The notes beneath the pieces are model-generated. The model saw only the letters and a list, made by a program, of their open reading frames with translations. It did not search any database and was not told where the DNA came from. A stretch of 64,000 nt of DNA, from the NCBI GenBank assembly GCA_030595795.1, contig JAUVCH010000005.1:1-64000 (forward strand), written 5' to 3'. This document shows positions 15,490-24,176 of the stretch, piece after piece (the stretch's first letter is position 1; every line of letters starts with the position of its first letter). This stretch comes from Gammaproteobacteria bacterium. Its GTDB lineage: Bacteria; Pseudomonadota; Gammaproteobacteria; GCA-001735895. Position numbers and translations under genes: made by a program.

Positions 15490-16419
15490 TTATGGGAGTT
15501 GATCTGCTTCGATCATTTTTGAGTATAAACTGGTCGTTGATATCCACTTTACCACGTCGTCGAATTCGCCACCGGCTGTATCTGTATTGGTAGTAAAAAT
15601 AAAAACTTTATCGAGAGTACCGTCGTGGAAGTTATCAAAGTTTTCTCTTTGTATATTCGATGAACCCGCCCCCAGGTCATATGATTTGCCCAACGATATA
15701 ATCACGACCGCAACATTAGCGACAACTTGTCCACCTGTTACGTCATCGCAGTCACTATCATCCCCGAGCACGGTACTATCATCACAAACAAACAAATCAG
15801 GAATCGCATCGGTCAGGCCTTCATCGCGAATGCCGTTGGGTGTGACCAAATCTTTTCCTACTCCTGTATCACCATTATCATCGTTACCATCCGTGTCAGA
15901 ATCGACATCGATATCGGATATAAAATAACCATAAGCATTACCCCAGGGATCAAGTAGCTGACCTGTGGCGTTAAAATCACCATTGAGTCCAAGAGTTCTT
16001 GCGGGTACAAAACCAGAATAGGCCAGACATCCGTCGGGGATTCCGTCAATAACATTATCGTCACCGGCATCGCTATCACCGCCAACAGGATTAGTAATTG
16101 CTACAGGATTGTTAACCACGTTATCCGCGGAATCTTCAATACCATCAAGCACACCATTAACAGTACCTGGAAGGTTACCAACGCCTCCAGAGGTATCCGG
16201 GCAGGGTAAACGGCCGTTAATTTGGGCGAATCCGAGGAGTGACGCGATGATTTCGTCCATTTCCTTATCAACAGCACGATACTGTTTCAACTCCTGTTGA
16301 ATCGGAAATAGCGCGATAGTATAGCCGAGCAGAATCGACACGATGATTACTACGATCGCTATTTCTATTAGGGTGAAGCCGGTTTGGTTATTCCTTGAAG
16401 TCACGATTCTAGAGCTCAT
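15490..16419 (-). CDS. RLPCP-motif prepilin-like protein (309 aa)
   Basis: The leader ends at Gly14 and is followed by FTLIE (Glu5 present) and the helix IAIVVIIVSILLGYTIALFP. After the helix comes LLGFAQINGRLPCPD (GRLPCP at residues 69-74), a signature shared with the neighbouring 730-residue protein. The middle contains many Asp-rich loops, such as DIDVDSDTDGNDDNGDTG, that look able to bind calcium, and the conserved patch DPWGNAYGY typical of PulG-like pseudopilins. It overlaps the upstream gene by 11 bases, so both are made from one transcript. Likely a minor pilin or pseudopilin of the third filament system, exported through the inner membrane and processed by PilD. Confidence 0.8.
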   Translation of the reverse strand: MSSRIVTSRNNQTGFTLIEIAIVVIIVSILLGYTIALFPIQQELKQYRAVDKEMDEIIASLLGFAQINGRLPCPDTSGGVGNLPGTVNGVLDGIEDSADNVVNNPVAITNPVGGDSDAGDDNVIDGIPDGCLAYSGFVPARTLGLNGDFNATGQLLDPWGNAYGYFISDIDVDSDTDGNDDNGDTGVGKDLVTPNGIRDEGLTDAIPDLFVCDDSTVLGDDSDCDDVTGGQVVANVAVVIISLGKSYDLGAGSSNIQRENFDNFHDGTLDKVFIFTTNTDTAGGEFDDVVKWISTTSLYSKMIEADQLP

Positions 16420-18601
16420 CGATTATTAGAATTTTATCATTACCACCCTGCGCCCTTTTGTCAAACAGATATTCAGTACCGTCAACGTCGTTGATGTCGG
16501 CGTTTTCGGCGTCAAAAACGTCACCAATATCATCCCTAAAATCATTCAAAGGCGCATCGTCTATCCAATTATGCTGTCCAGCAAGGGTCAGAATTGAAAT
16601 TTTGTCGTCAATAGTTCCACCGGAACCATTAACCTGAATGCAGGGAGGAGTCGCTGCACAGTCCTTAGGTACACTCACCGAACTCGGCAAATAATCCACT
16701 GCATAGGCCATCATCAGGCTATCGTACCAGCCATTACTGAATGCCCAGTCTGGTAGCTCGGGGTAGTAACGCATGCCCAGCGTCATTATCAGATTAAGAT
16801 CGCCAAAATCCAGAGTTCCGGTTTCCTCTATATCAAAATTCGCATGATAATGCCGATCAATTTCATAGCTTATCGTTAACGGCGAGCTGATAATATTGGC
16901 GCCGGCAAAGGTCGCTGAAATCGAAGCGTGGCTTGTACCAGTTGCCGCAACAGGTGCAGAAATTACCGGCGGAGTGGTGTAATCGGTATCAAAATTTATA
17001 ACGCCACTCGTATCGAACTCGACAGTCACGTGAAGAATCTCCGAATTTGTATCCTGCGTCCCCCCGGGATTAGGGACACCACCAGTACGATTACAATCGG
17101 TCACTTGCGGGATACCATCACCATCATCTTCACACAGGGTCCAAATCCCTGTCGGCGCTACCTCGTCGTTGTCCCAAAAATAAAATTCCTGTGTAACATT
17201 ATCCTCATCTCCGACACCAACCGTAGCGGCAAGCTGACCATCTTGCCCCACGACATCGGCGATGTCCAGGAACTGGACACCGGTTAAAACACCCGTAGAG
17301 AGGAGGTTAAATGCCGTCGATTTTGGCGTGAACGAGCCCGCGTTTGAGGCACAATTTGCAGCATTCGTCGGAGGGTTTAACGGTGGTGATTCACCACTAC
17401 ATATGCCATTAAACTGAAGCAGTCCAGACGCGCTACTAGCAACCGTCGCCGGTGTGAGAGGAAAGGTCAAAGACACTGAAACGTCGAGCCTGGTATTGAT
17501 TGGCTGACCCGTGGTTTCGGTAAAATAGTCGGTAAATATAGATGGAATCCTGCCGAAATTGCCAGGCGCAAGATTATTGGCAAATTCCGTGGCGCCTACC
17601 AGATTAGCGGGAAAATCGCTCAGCGCGGCAATATTGTTGTAGTTGTATAACCAGGGGTAAACGCCAGCCCATGCACCGCCGTTTGTAATGCATTCTGTTT
17701 TGTTAGTTCCACCAGTTCCGCCTGTACACGCACCCGCTACATTCAAATAGTCGTCGATTGAATCTCGGTAAGCCCCTAGCACCGCTTTTTCTGCAACATC
17801 AATTACTTCCTGGGCAGTCACTATAATAAACTGATCGTTCACCACAACGGTATTGTGAGCCGCGCTATTAGAATCTGATTCGAAAACCGGTCCCAAGATA
17901 AAACCATCCGCATCGTTGTTTCCGGCGTTTAGAAAGTCGCTGTTGTCAAAGTTATTGAATGTATCGAGATAGTTTATTGGATCATTTTGCTGGGCTACAG
18001 TGCCTCTGATTTGAGTGTAATCGTAAGTGCCATTACCATTGTTGTCTCGAGATATATTAGCTCCGGGTGCGATAATCACTGCGGCTACTCCACTAGCATT
18101 ACCATCGTAAACTAGCGCTCCAGTTTGATCGAAAATGCTGATTGTTCCGGCTGAATCGGAGTTAACAACAAGGTCGCCATTTGTGTTTGCACCGAGGTCT
18201 GTTGAGGCGACATTACGAAACTCCTCTGACACCGCATACCAAAGATACTCGCCACTCGCATCCTTAGTTTCGTTGAAAAAATCCAGGTTCACGGTTAATC
18301 TTGGGAAACGACCAACTTCTTCGCATATCGCCTCACTTATTCCCCCGGAATACCCATCCACTTCGTCATAAGGGCAAGGTAACCTCCCAGGCCCCTGTGC
18401 ATTAAAATCAGGATATTTATGGGCATACAACAACAAAGCCGCCTTAGCCTCCCCCAACACCCGCTTATTATGCTCAAACCTCTTAACTTCAACCTCCTTC
18501 AAAACACTTTGTCCGTACCCAACCAGAACAAACCCACCAATACTCATCAGCATTATCACAAAAATTAATAACGCAAACCCGCTTTGACGACTCGGCTTCA
18601 T
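16409..18601 (-). CDS. Giant RLPCP-motif pilin-like protein (730 aa), probable tip subunit
   Basis: The N-terminus MKPSRQSG-FALLIFVIML is a prepilin leader and helix, but Glu5 is replaced by Ile, as in GspK/PilX tip subunits. GRLPCP is at residues 72-77, matching the next gene. The remaining roughly 640 residues are rich in Gly, Asn, Asp and Thr with several Cys (for example CTGGTGGTNKTEC and CEDDGDGIPQVTDC), which resembles a secreted beta-rich adhesive domain. The size is several times that of an ordinary pseudopilin. The combination of no Glu5 and a large C-terminal part suggests a filament-tip adhesin or cargo-binding subunit. Start is ATG at 18601, two bases after the preceding stop. Confidence 0.78.
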   Translation of the reverse strand: MKPSRQSGFALLIFVIMLMSIGGFVLVGYGQSVLKEVEVKRFEHNKRVLGEAKAALLLYAHKYPDFNAQGPGRLPCPYDEVDGYSGGISEAICEEVGRFPRLTVNLDFFNETKDASGEYLWYAVSEEFRNVASTDLGANTNGDLVVNSDSAGTISIFDQTGALVYDGNASGVAAVIIAPGANISRDNNGNGTYDYTQIRGTVAQQNDPINYLDTFNNFDNSDFLNAGNNDADGFILGPVFESDSNSAAHNTVVVNDQFIIVTAQEVIDVAEKAVLGAYRDSIDDYLNVAGACTGGTGGTNKTECITNGGAWAGVYPWLYNYNNIAALSDFPANLVGATEFANNLAPGNFGRIPSIFTDYFTETTGQPINTRLDVSVSLTFPLTPATVASSASGLLQFNGICSGESPPLNPPTNAANCASNAGSFTPKSTAFNLLSTGVLTGVQFLDIADVVGQDGQLAATVGVGDEDNVTQEFYFWDNDEVAPTGIWTLCEDDGDGIPQVTDCNRTGGVPNPGGTQDTNSEILHVTVEFDTSGVINFDTDYTTPPVISAPVAATGTSHASISATFAGANIISSPLTISYEIDRHYHANFDIEETGTLDFGDLNLIMTLGMRYYPELPDWAFSNGWYDSLMMAYAVDYLPSSVSVPKDCAATPPCIQVNGSGGTIDDKISILTLAGQHNWIDDAPLNDFRDDIGDVFDAENADINDVDGTEYLFDKRAQGGNDKILIIDEL

Positions 18602-18603
18602 GA

Positions 18604-19071
18604 CTAGTTATTGGTGTTGGTCAGGTACGTCACTTTCAGAGTCTCCCCACTAGTTCCGTAATAAAGTTTTCCGTCAGGTGCTGTCATTCTTAGTTTGACA
18701 TCGGTTCCCGCGAATATTTTAAGCTTAAACTTTCCCTCAATTAGATCACCATCCATGTATTCCTGATCGTTAATCCATGCCGAATGGAAACCTTCGCCGG
18801 AAATAGCTATGCCCGAAATAAAATAAGTATTAATGACTTCTTTCCACTCCAGGTCACTAACAATTACCGCTTCAGGTTCTTTTTCCGGTCGTCCTTGCTC
18901 GGCCGCATCATTACGATAACGATTGGCGTTAATAATTTGCCTTTCCTGTGGCGTCGTAAATAAAGTCGATAATTCCGCGATAGCAACCTGACTGCTGCCA
19001 AAATAGACCACGGCCACCAAGACCATGAGAACTGGCATAAAAAATGGTATCTTGACCTTTTTACTTTGCAT
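18604..19071 (-). CDS. PilP/MshK-like periplasmic protein of the third filament system
   Basis: A 155-residue protein with one N-terminal membrane anchor or signal (residues about 9-32, FFMPVLMVLVAVVYFGSSQVA), a linker containing LFTTPQERQIINANR, and a small beta domain (residues about 85-150, ISGIAISGEGFHSAWIND). This layout is that of PilP, GspC-HR and MshK proteins, which connect the inner-membrane PilO-type ring to the secretin. It overlaps the PilO-like gene by 11 bases. Sequence identity to known MshK is not evident, so the call depends on architecture and operon position. Confidence 0.6.
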   Translation of the reverse strand: MQSKKVKIPFFMPVLMVLVAVVYFGSSQVAIAELSTLFTTPQERQIINANRYRNDAAEQGRPEKEPEAVIVSDLEWKEVINTYFISGIAISGEGFHSAWINDQEYMDGDLIEGKFKLKIFAGTDVKLRMTAPDGKLYYGTSGETLKVTYLTNTNN

Positions 19072-19657
19072 TTATGGTCATCCAACGTATCAAACATTTA
19101 GCCCGTAGATTAGCTTGTTTGGTATTTAGCGAACTATTGACTGGTGAAGTCCGAGATAGAGAACAGGAGTCAACTGTAAACAGATTTTTAATGGATAGTC
19201 GCAATCCTTCGAGAATAGCAAATAAATCTTCTTCGTGCAGCAGGCCTATTGATAATTCCATGGGAGAGCTTTTTATATCTACATTCGGTAAAGCCCGGAG
19301 CCCTGGGCGTGAAAATTCTTCCTGTGGCAAAAGACTATAAGTTAAGGTGGGTAGGCGAAGCACTTCGTTCGCCCCTTGTAAACTCTCTATCCAGCTTAAC
19401 CTGCGCTCCCCTCCAAGTAGTCCATTCGCTTTATAAGTCTCAAACAGATTTCTATATTGATCAAGCAGATCTAGATCGTTTACTACCTTCTTATACTGAC
19501 TATGAGTGGACCTCAAGGTCGATAATGAAGTTTGATAACTGTCAGATTGCGTAGATTCAAAATAATAGGCGCCTCCTACCAACGCTACTGATAAAACGAT
19601 AGACATTGCAAATAAAATTATTGCCCCTTTTAAATAGAGCCAGTCTATATTATTCAC
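19061..19657 (-). CDS. PilO/MshJ-like inner-membrane protein
   Basis: 198 residues with a single membrane segment near the N-terminus (about residues 10-33, KGAIILFAMSIVLSVALVGG), a coiled coil (about 40-75) and a periplasmic alpha/beta domain (about 110-190). This is the build of PilO, GspM and MshJ, which form a periplasmic ring with a PilN/PilM-type partner. Its start overlaps the 3' end of the PilM/GspL-like gene by eight bases. The order PilM-like, PilO-like, PilP-like is the same as in pilMNOP operons. Recognised from architecture rather than motif. Confidence 0.65.
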   Translation of the reverse strand: MNNIDWLYLKGAIILFAMSIVLSVALVGGAYYFESTQSDSYQTSLSTLRSTHSQYKKVVNDLDLLDQYRNLFETYKANGLLGGERRLSWIESLQGANEVLRLPTLTYSLLPQEEFSRPGLRALPNVDIKSSPMELSIGLLHEEDLFAILEGLRLSIKNLFTVDSCSLSRTSPVNSSLNTKQANLRAKCLIRWMTINAK

Positions 19658-21251
19658 TTCGTTTCACCTGTCGAACTACACGAAAAGCAAGGTCTGCTCT
19701 TAATCCTACTCTACTTTTTGATGGACTAGCATCACCCGAAAGTTGATTATTGGATTCTATATCCAGGGGACGCTTGAGAATCTCTACATCGAAGTAGTTT
19801 CCGGATTCAGCCATGGTTTTTTCGAGATCATCAACGGCACTGAGGACATAACGATAATCTCCAGAAAAATTCAGGAATTCAGCTTTGACATTAACTATTT
19901 CAAAAAACCCTTTCACGTTTTTCCTCTGCTTCTTATTCCCCTTTTTATTTTGCTGACGCTTTGCCCCCTTCCCTCCTGCCCAACTCGCTTCCTCAGAACT
20001 ATCCAGATTTGAACTGTCCGCAAGAAACCACTCTAAATTTGTAACACGTATATCTGAGAACAAAGAAACATCTCGGCTCACAAGCGACATCATATTCTCA
20101 GGATCATGGAGATAATTTTTATTTAGATCTTCAACTGTTTGAACAATTTGCTGCATGCTAGTAGTTGACGTGGTGGAATCAACCTTATTTCCGCTAAGTT
20201 GGCTTAACTTTGCTTTGTATTTTTGTTCTATCAGCGTAGATTCGGATTCAGAGCTACCATATATAGCACCTTTAACCAGACTAATAGTTGCAAGACCTAG
20301 ACCCGCTGTCAGGATAGCAACAGAAGCCAGTTTTAAAATCAAACTGGTTTTATGGTGCTGATAGTATTTTTTATGCTTACTCTGCGCGTAATGATTAAGA
20401 GATAGTTTTTTACTCGCGTAGTAACAAAATAACGCTGAGCTAAAATCCTGTTCTTCTTTTACTTCTATTTTATGCTCTTCAAGTAACTCGTTTATTTCAT
20501 GAATATAGAAATCTTGATAATTTTCCTCGGCGAATTTGATGGTTAATTTATCGCGATGTCTTTTGTTACAGACTATATGAACAGCAACCTTGCCATCGCG
20601 TTCCACAAAACGTTGACTCAGTAAATATCTTTGAGTACTTTCGATGTCGCGAATGACATCGTCTGCGTAATCGCCCTGGTAAAAACTGGCGATTGGTACC
20701 AGCCGACTCAATATTAACTTTCCATCGATAAATACCGACTGGCGCAAATTACTCGGAACCTCCTGGGTTACCAATATTTTGGCACTTCCTTCGGAGACGA
20801 AATGATCGATAAGTTCTTCAGATAACAGGGGTAGACTGATGATACCCGACAGAGGAGTATTTGTATCATCGATTAATCGCATCCAGGGCTCTAGCAGGCT
20901 CTGGTTGGTCAAGCCAATCAATAATAATTTTTCTTCCTTTCGTGCGGCTTTCTCGATCGACTGGGAAACCGCAAATCTATATTCCGAGTTACGAAAAAAA
21001 TTGGCATAATTTCTTCCGATTATGGCCTGGCGATCCGATCCCCGCAAAAGGGGTATTTTTATCTGGCGAAATTCTTCTTCGATTAAATCGACCAGCAGTC
21101 GGACTGGCTCGTTGCGAAAGGATCGTAAGTAAGCGCTGAACAGGTCGAGCCCCTGCTCATCGGGTTCGAAATAAATACTGCTTTGTAATTCACGCCCGAC
21201 CCATTCCTGAGCCACCATTCTATATCCTGTGAAATAAAGAACTCTTTTCAT
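19650..21251 (-). CDS. GspL/PilM-PilN-like inner-membrane assembly protein with basic insert
   Basis: Start is ATG at 21251, ten bases after the gspF-like stop; a longer frame to 21338 would run inside that gene. The 533-residue protein has a cytoplasmic part of about 300 residues resembling the actin-like PilM/GspL fold, one membrane segment (residues about 303-326), a short coiled coil and a periplasmic ferredoxin-like part. This combines the roles of PilM and PilN in one chain, as GspL does. An unusual Lys/Gly-rich insert (around residues 430-460, GGKGAKRQQNKKGNKKQRKN) interrupts the periplasmic part. It would link the ATPase and platform protein to the PilO/PilP-like ring encoded next. 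Confidence 0.7.
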   Translation of the reverse strand: MKRVLYFTGYRMVAQEWVGRELQSSIYFEPDEQGLDLFSAYLRSFRNEPVRLLVDLIEEEFRQIKIPLLRGSDRQAIIGRNYANFFRNSEYRFAVSQSIEKAARKEEKLLLIGLTNQSLLEPWMRLIDDTNTPLSGIISLPLLSEELIDHFVSEGSAKILVTQEVPSNLRQSVFIDGKLILSRLVPIASFYQGDYADDVIRDIESTQRYLLSQRFVERDGKVAVHIVCNKRHRDKLTIKFAEENYQDFYIHEINELLEEHKIEVKEEQDFSSALFCYYASKKLSLNHYAQSKHKKYYQHHKTSLILKLASVAILTAGLGLATISLVKGAIYGSSESESTLIEQKYKAKLSQLSGNKVDSTTSTTSMQQIVQTVEDLNKNYLHDPENMMSLVSRDVSLFSDIRVTNLEWFLADSSNLDSSEEASWAGGKGAKRQQNKKGNKKQRKNVKGFFEIVNVKAEFLNFSGDYRYVLSAVDDLEKTMAESGNYFDVEILKRPLDIESNNQLSGDASPSKSRVGLRADLAFRVVRQVKRSE

Positions 21252-21261
21252 TTCGTCACGC

Positions 21262-22467
21262 CTAAAAGTCGATTGTACTGATCGTGTCGTACATCGGTCC
21301 AAATACTGCAACGATAAGCCATATAATGACGAGACCAATTGTTGCCATAAGTGCAGACTGCATTATTGGTTCCATTTTATCTATACTGTCATTGATATCT
21401 CTGTCGAAGAAATAGCTTACATTATTCAGCGAAGTGTCCATTCGACCACTCGATTCCCCAACCCGCAACATTCTGACGACAAGAGGTGGGAAAATGCCGA
21501 TATTCTTAAAACTTTCACTGATACTGCTACCTTCGGATATTTGCTGCCAGGCACGATCAATACCATCCTCCAGTACCGCATTACCAACTACCGATTTACT
21601 CAAATTAATAGCCTCGAGTACAGTAATACCCGAGGCAAACATCAACGAAAAATAGCGCGTAAAACGAGATATTTTTATTTTTTCGCTAACCGGTCCAATT
21701 AACCATAATTTCAGTAAGATGCCATCGAGTTTAAAGCGCATTTTACTATTCGTTTTATACAAAAAACTGAGCGTGAAATAAATAACAAATGGCGCAGATA
21801 TAACCACATACCAATAATTAACCATAAAATCCGATGTGGCCATTAAAGCGCGAGTCTCGAAAGGTATTTCACCACCAAGCCCGATAATCGCCTGCATAAT
21901 GTCGGGCACAACAAAAATCATCAAAAACAAAACGGCAGATAGTACTATCGATCCCATAACAATAGGATAAGTCATGACTTTTTTTGCCTTGCTTAGCAAT
22001 TCATCTTGCCATTTTAATGTCTCGGTAATATCGATTAATACCTCGCTCATTTTTCCGCTTTTTTCACCGACCTTAATCAGACTGACAAAAACATTATCGA
22101 ATATTTTTGGATAAAGCCCTAATGCCTGAGAAAAAGAATGTCCGCCTTCGATGGCTTCTATCACACTTGCGATCACGTCCCTGAATGTAGGATTTTCTTC
22201 ACCGTCTCGCAGGTCGGCCAAACCTTCGAGTATTGGCACGCCCGCACGAGTTAATTGCTCCAGATAAAACGAAAAGTTAATAAGATCGCGCCGACCCACT
22301 TTATTTCGCCCAAAAAGATCTGCACCGAGTTCTTTTTGCTTAAAGGTAACCAGATCCATATCCATTTTCTCAAGCCGTAGCTCGAGATCGGAAATATTAC
22401 CAGCGTCGAGGCTACCGGTGATAAATTTTCCCGCTGCATCGACCGCTTTGTATTGATAGAGAGGCAT
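21262..22467 (-). CDS. GspF/PilC-family platform protein of the third system
   Basis: 401 residues with the N-terminal motif MPLYQYKAVDAAGKFITGSL and two T2SSF repeats, each with a membrane region (around residues 167-187 and 215-235; and the C-terminal segment near 370-392). Motifs such as RAGVPILEGL, VGEKSGKMSEVL, FASGITVLEA and VGESSGRMDTSL are diagnostic. GspF-type proteins form the inner-membrane platform that couples the assembly ATPase to pilin extraction. The gene is two bases from the GspE-like gene. A second, MSHA-specific member (mshG) lies at 34137-35360; the two are paralogues with clearly different sequences. Confidence 0.93.
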   Translation of the reverse strand: MPLYQYKAVDAAGKFITGSLDAGNISDLELRLEKMDMDLVTFKQKELGADLFGRNKVGRRDLINFSFYLEQLTRAGVPILEGLADLRDGEENPTFRDVIASVIEAIEGGHSFSQALGLYPKIFDNVFVSLIKVGEKSGKMSEVLIDITETLKWQDELLSKAKKVMTYPIVMGSIVLSAVLFLMIFVVPDIMQAIIGLGGEIPFETRALMATSDFMVNYWYVVISAPFVIYFTLSFLYKTNSKMRFKLDGILLKLWLIGPVSEKIKISRFTRYFSLMFASGITVLEAINLSKSVVGNAVLEDGIDRAWQQISEGSSISESFKNIGIFPPLVVRMLRVGESSGRMDTSLNNVSYFFDRDINDSIDKMEPIMQSALMATIGLVIIWLIVAVFGPMYDTISTIDF

Positions 22468-22469
22468 CG

Positions 22470-24176
22470 TTAATCCATCCGCTCGGTCAGGTCAGCCACC
22501 CGCGCAACCTCTTCTACCGACGTAATGCCATCGATTATATGCCGCACACCATCATCCGCAAGAGTCACAAATCCCTGTCTGTTAGAGGTATCACGTATCT
22601 CCTTCGTGGTTGCACCATTCGCTAACAAATCGTCGAGCTCAGTATTCATTTTAAGAATTTCGAGTAACGCCAGTCGGCCCTTATACCCGGTATTATCGCA
22701 AGTCGTGCAACCTTTGGGCTTGTATATTACCCTGGGTATTAGGCCGTCCCGATTAGTCAGTATACGCTGCTCTTCCTTGGTGGGCTTATCACCCACTTTA
22801 CAATATTTGCAGAGTTTTCTGATCAATCGCTGGGCAATGACTCCGATGATATTACCGGCCATGATCTCGGGGATAATGCCGATGTCACGAAGTCGGGGCA
22901 AAGCGCCGATAGCAGAATTGGTATGCAAAGTGGAGTAAACCTGGTGGCCAGTCATTGCTGCCCGAAAGGCCATATCGGCGGTTTCCTCGTCACGGATCTC
23001 ACCTACTAATATAACATCGGGATCCTGGCGCATGAGTGACTTGATTCCGCTGGCAAAATCCATACCCGCTGCCTCGTTAACCGATGTCTGACGAATCAAC
23101 GGGAACGGATACTCAACCGGGTCTTCCAGAGTCATCACGTTGATTTGCTCACTGCTAATATGATTGAGCAGCGAATACAGAGTCGTGGTTTTACCGCTAC
23201 CGGTCGGGCCAGTAACTAGAATAATTCCCTCAGGTCGTGCCATCATAATTTTCAAAGTATGCAGATAGTCATCCGGCAGCTCCAGTTTTTCAAGCGGGAT
23301 GACGCCTTTCTCCCGATCGAGAATACGCAGCACTATGTTTTCGCCGTGTATTGTAGGCTGTGAGGCAACACGAAAGTCGATTTGTCGCCCAATGATAGTT
23401 CGCGATATACGACCATCCTGCGGTGCCCGAGTTTCAGCGATATTCATATCGGCCATAACCTTGAGGCGTACCGCTATGGCCGACCAATAAGTTTTATGCA
23501 GACTGCGAATCTGGCGCAGGACGCCATCAATCCGGTAGCGTATACGCAGAAAGCTCTCTTCGGGCTCAAAGTGAATATCGGAAGCTCCACGCTTTACCGC
23601 ATCGGAAAGCATGATATCTACCAGGCGCACCAGCGGCTGACTATATTCTTCGATATCGCCCTGATAGTTAGTGTAGTCAGCTTCACCGGTTTCTATTTCA
23701 CGAAGAATGCCGTCGATAGATAATTCGTAACCGTAGAACTGGTCTATCGCATTCGAAATCTCGGCTTCACCGGCCAACACCGGGATTAGTTCTATATGCT
23801 GACCTATCTGGATTCGAATTCTATCTAGTGAAAATAAGTTAAAGGTATCCGACATAGCAATGGTCAGGGTGCTCCGAATTGGGTCAAACGTCAGCGGAAT
23901 AACTTTATGCTTACGCGCAGTATCGGAGTTGATCATCTTGATAGCATCTGTATCTGGCACTACCCGAGAAAGATCGACACTATCCTGTTCGAGAGCCTCG
24001 CCCAGAGCGGAGCGCATAATCGATTCGGTCGCAAAACCGAGGCTTACCAAAAGCTTCCCCAAAGGCTCATTGACCTTTTTTTGCTCGGTTAGCGCAATGT
24101 CTATCTGATCCTTGGTGACGACTCCTTCATCGATCAGAATCTCGCCCAGGCGCCTTGGAATTTTTTCTGAGCTCAT
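22470..24176 (-). CDS. GspE/PilB-family assembly ATPase of the third system
   Basis: 568 residues. The N-terminus has a MshEN-type module: RLG...EQ at residues 9-32 fits the 24-residue cyclic-di-GMP motif, but the second copy (38-61) begins with Pro and ends with Ala in place of Gln, so it is partly degenerate. The ATPase core has Walker A GPTGSGKTTTLYS, an Asp box GEIRDEETAD, a His box MTGHQVYSTLHTN, and a CKYC...CTTC zinc motif. It powers filament polymerisation at the inner membrane. It overlaps the TPR gene by four bases upstream and is two bases from the gspF-like gene. Confidence 0.95.
   Translation of the reverse strand: MSSEKIPRRLGEILIDEGVVTKDQIDIALTEQKKVNEPLGKLLVSLGFATESIMRSALGEALEQDSVDLSRVVPDTDAIKMINSDTARKHKVIPLTFDPIRSTLTIAMSDTFNLFSLDRIRIQIGQHIELIPVLAGEAEISNAIDQFYGYELSIDGILREIETGEADYTNYQGDIEEYSQPLVRLVDIMLSDAVKRGASDIHFEPEESFLRIRYRIDGVLRQIRSLHKTYWSAIAVRLKVMADMNIAETRAPQDGRISRTIIGRQIDFRVASQPTIHGENIVLRILDREKGVIPLEKLELPDDYLHTLKIMMARPEGIILVTGPTGSGKTTTLYSLLNHISSEQINVMTLEDPVEYPFPLIRQTSVNEAAGMDFASGIKSLMRQDPDVILVGEIRDEETADMAFRAAMTGHQVYSTLHTNSAIGALPRLRDIGIIPEIMAGNIIGVIAQRLIRKLCKYCKVGDKPTKEEQRILTNRDGLIPRVIYKPKGCTTCDNTGYKGRLALLEILKMNTELDDLLANGATTKEIRDTSNRQGFVTLADDGVRHIIDGITSVEEVARVADLTERMD

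Noticed and set aside
21252-21338. Upstream start of the GspL-like gene
   Set aside because: This region is the 3' end of the gspF-like gene; the added residues are basic and Cys-containing with no family match, and ATG 21251 is well placed.
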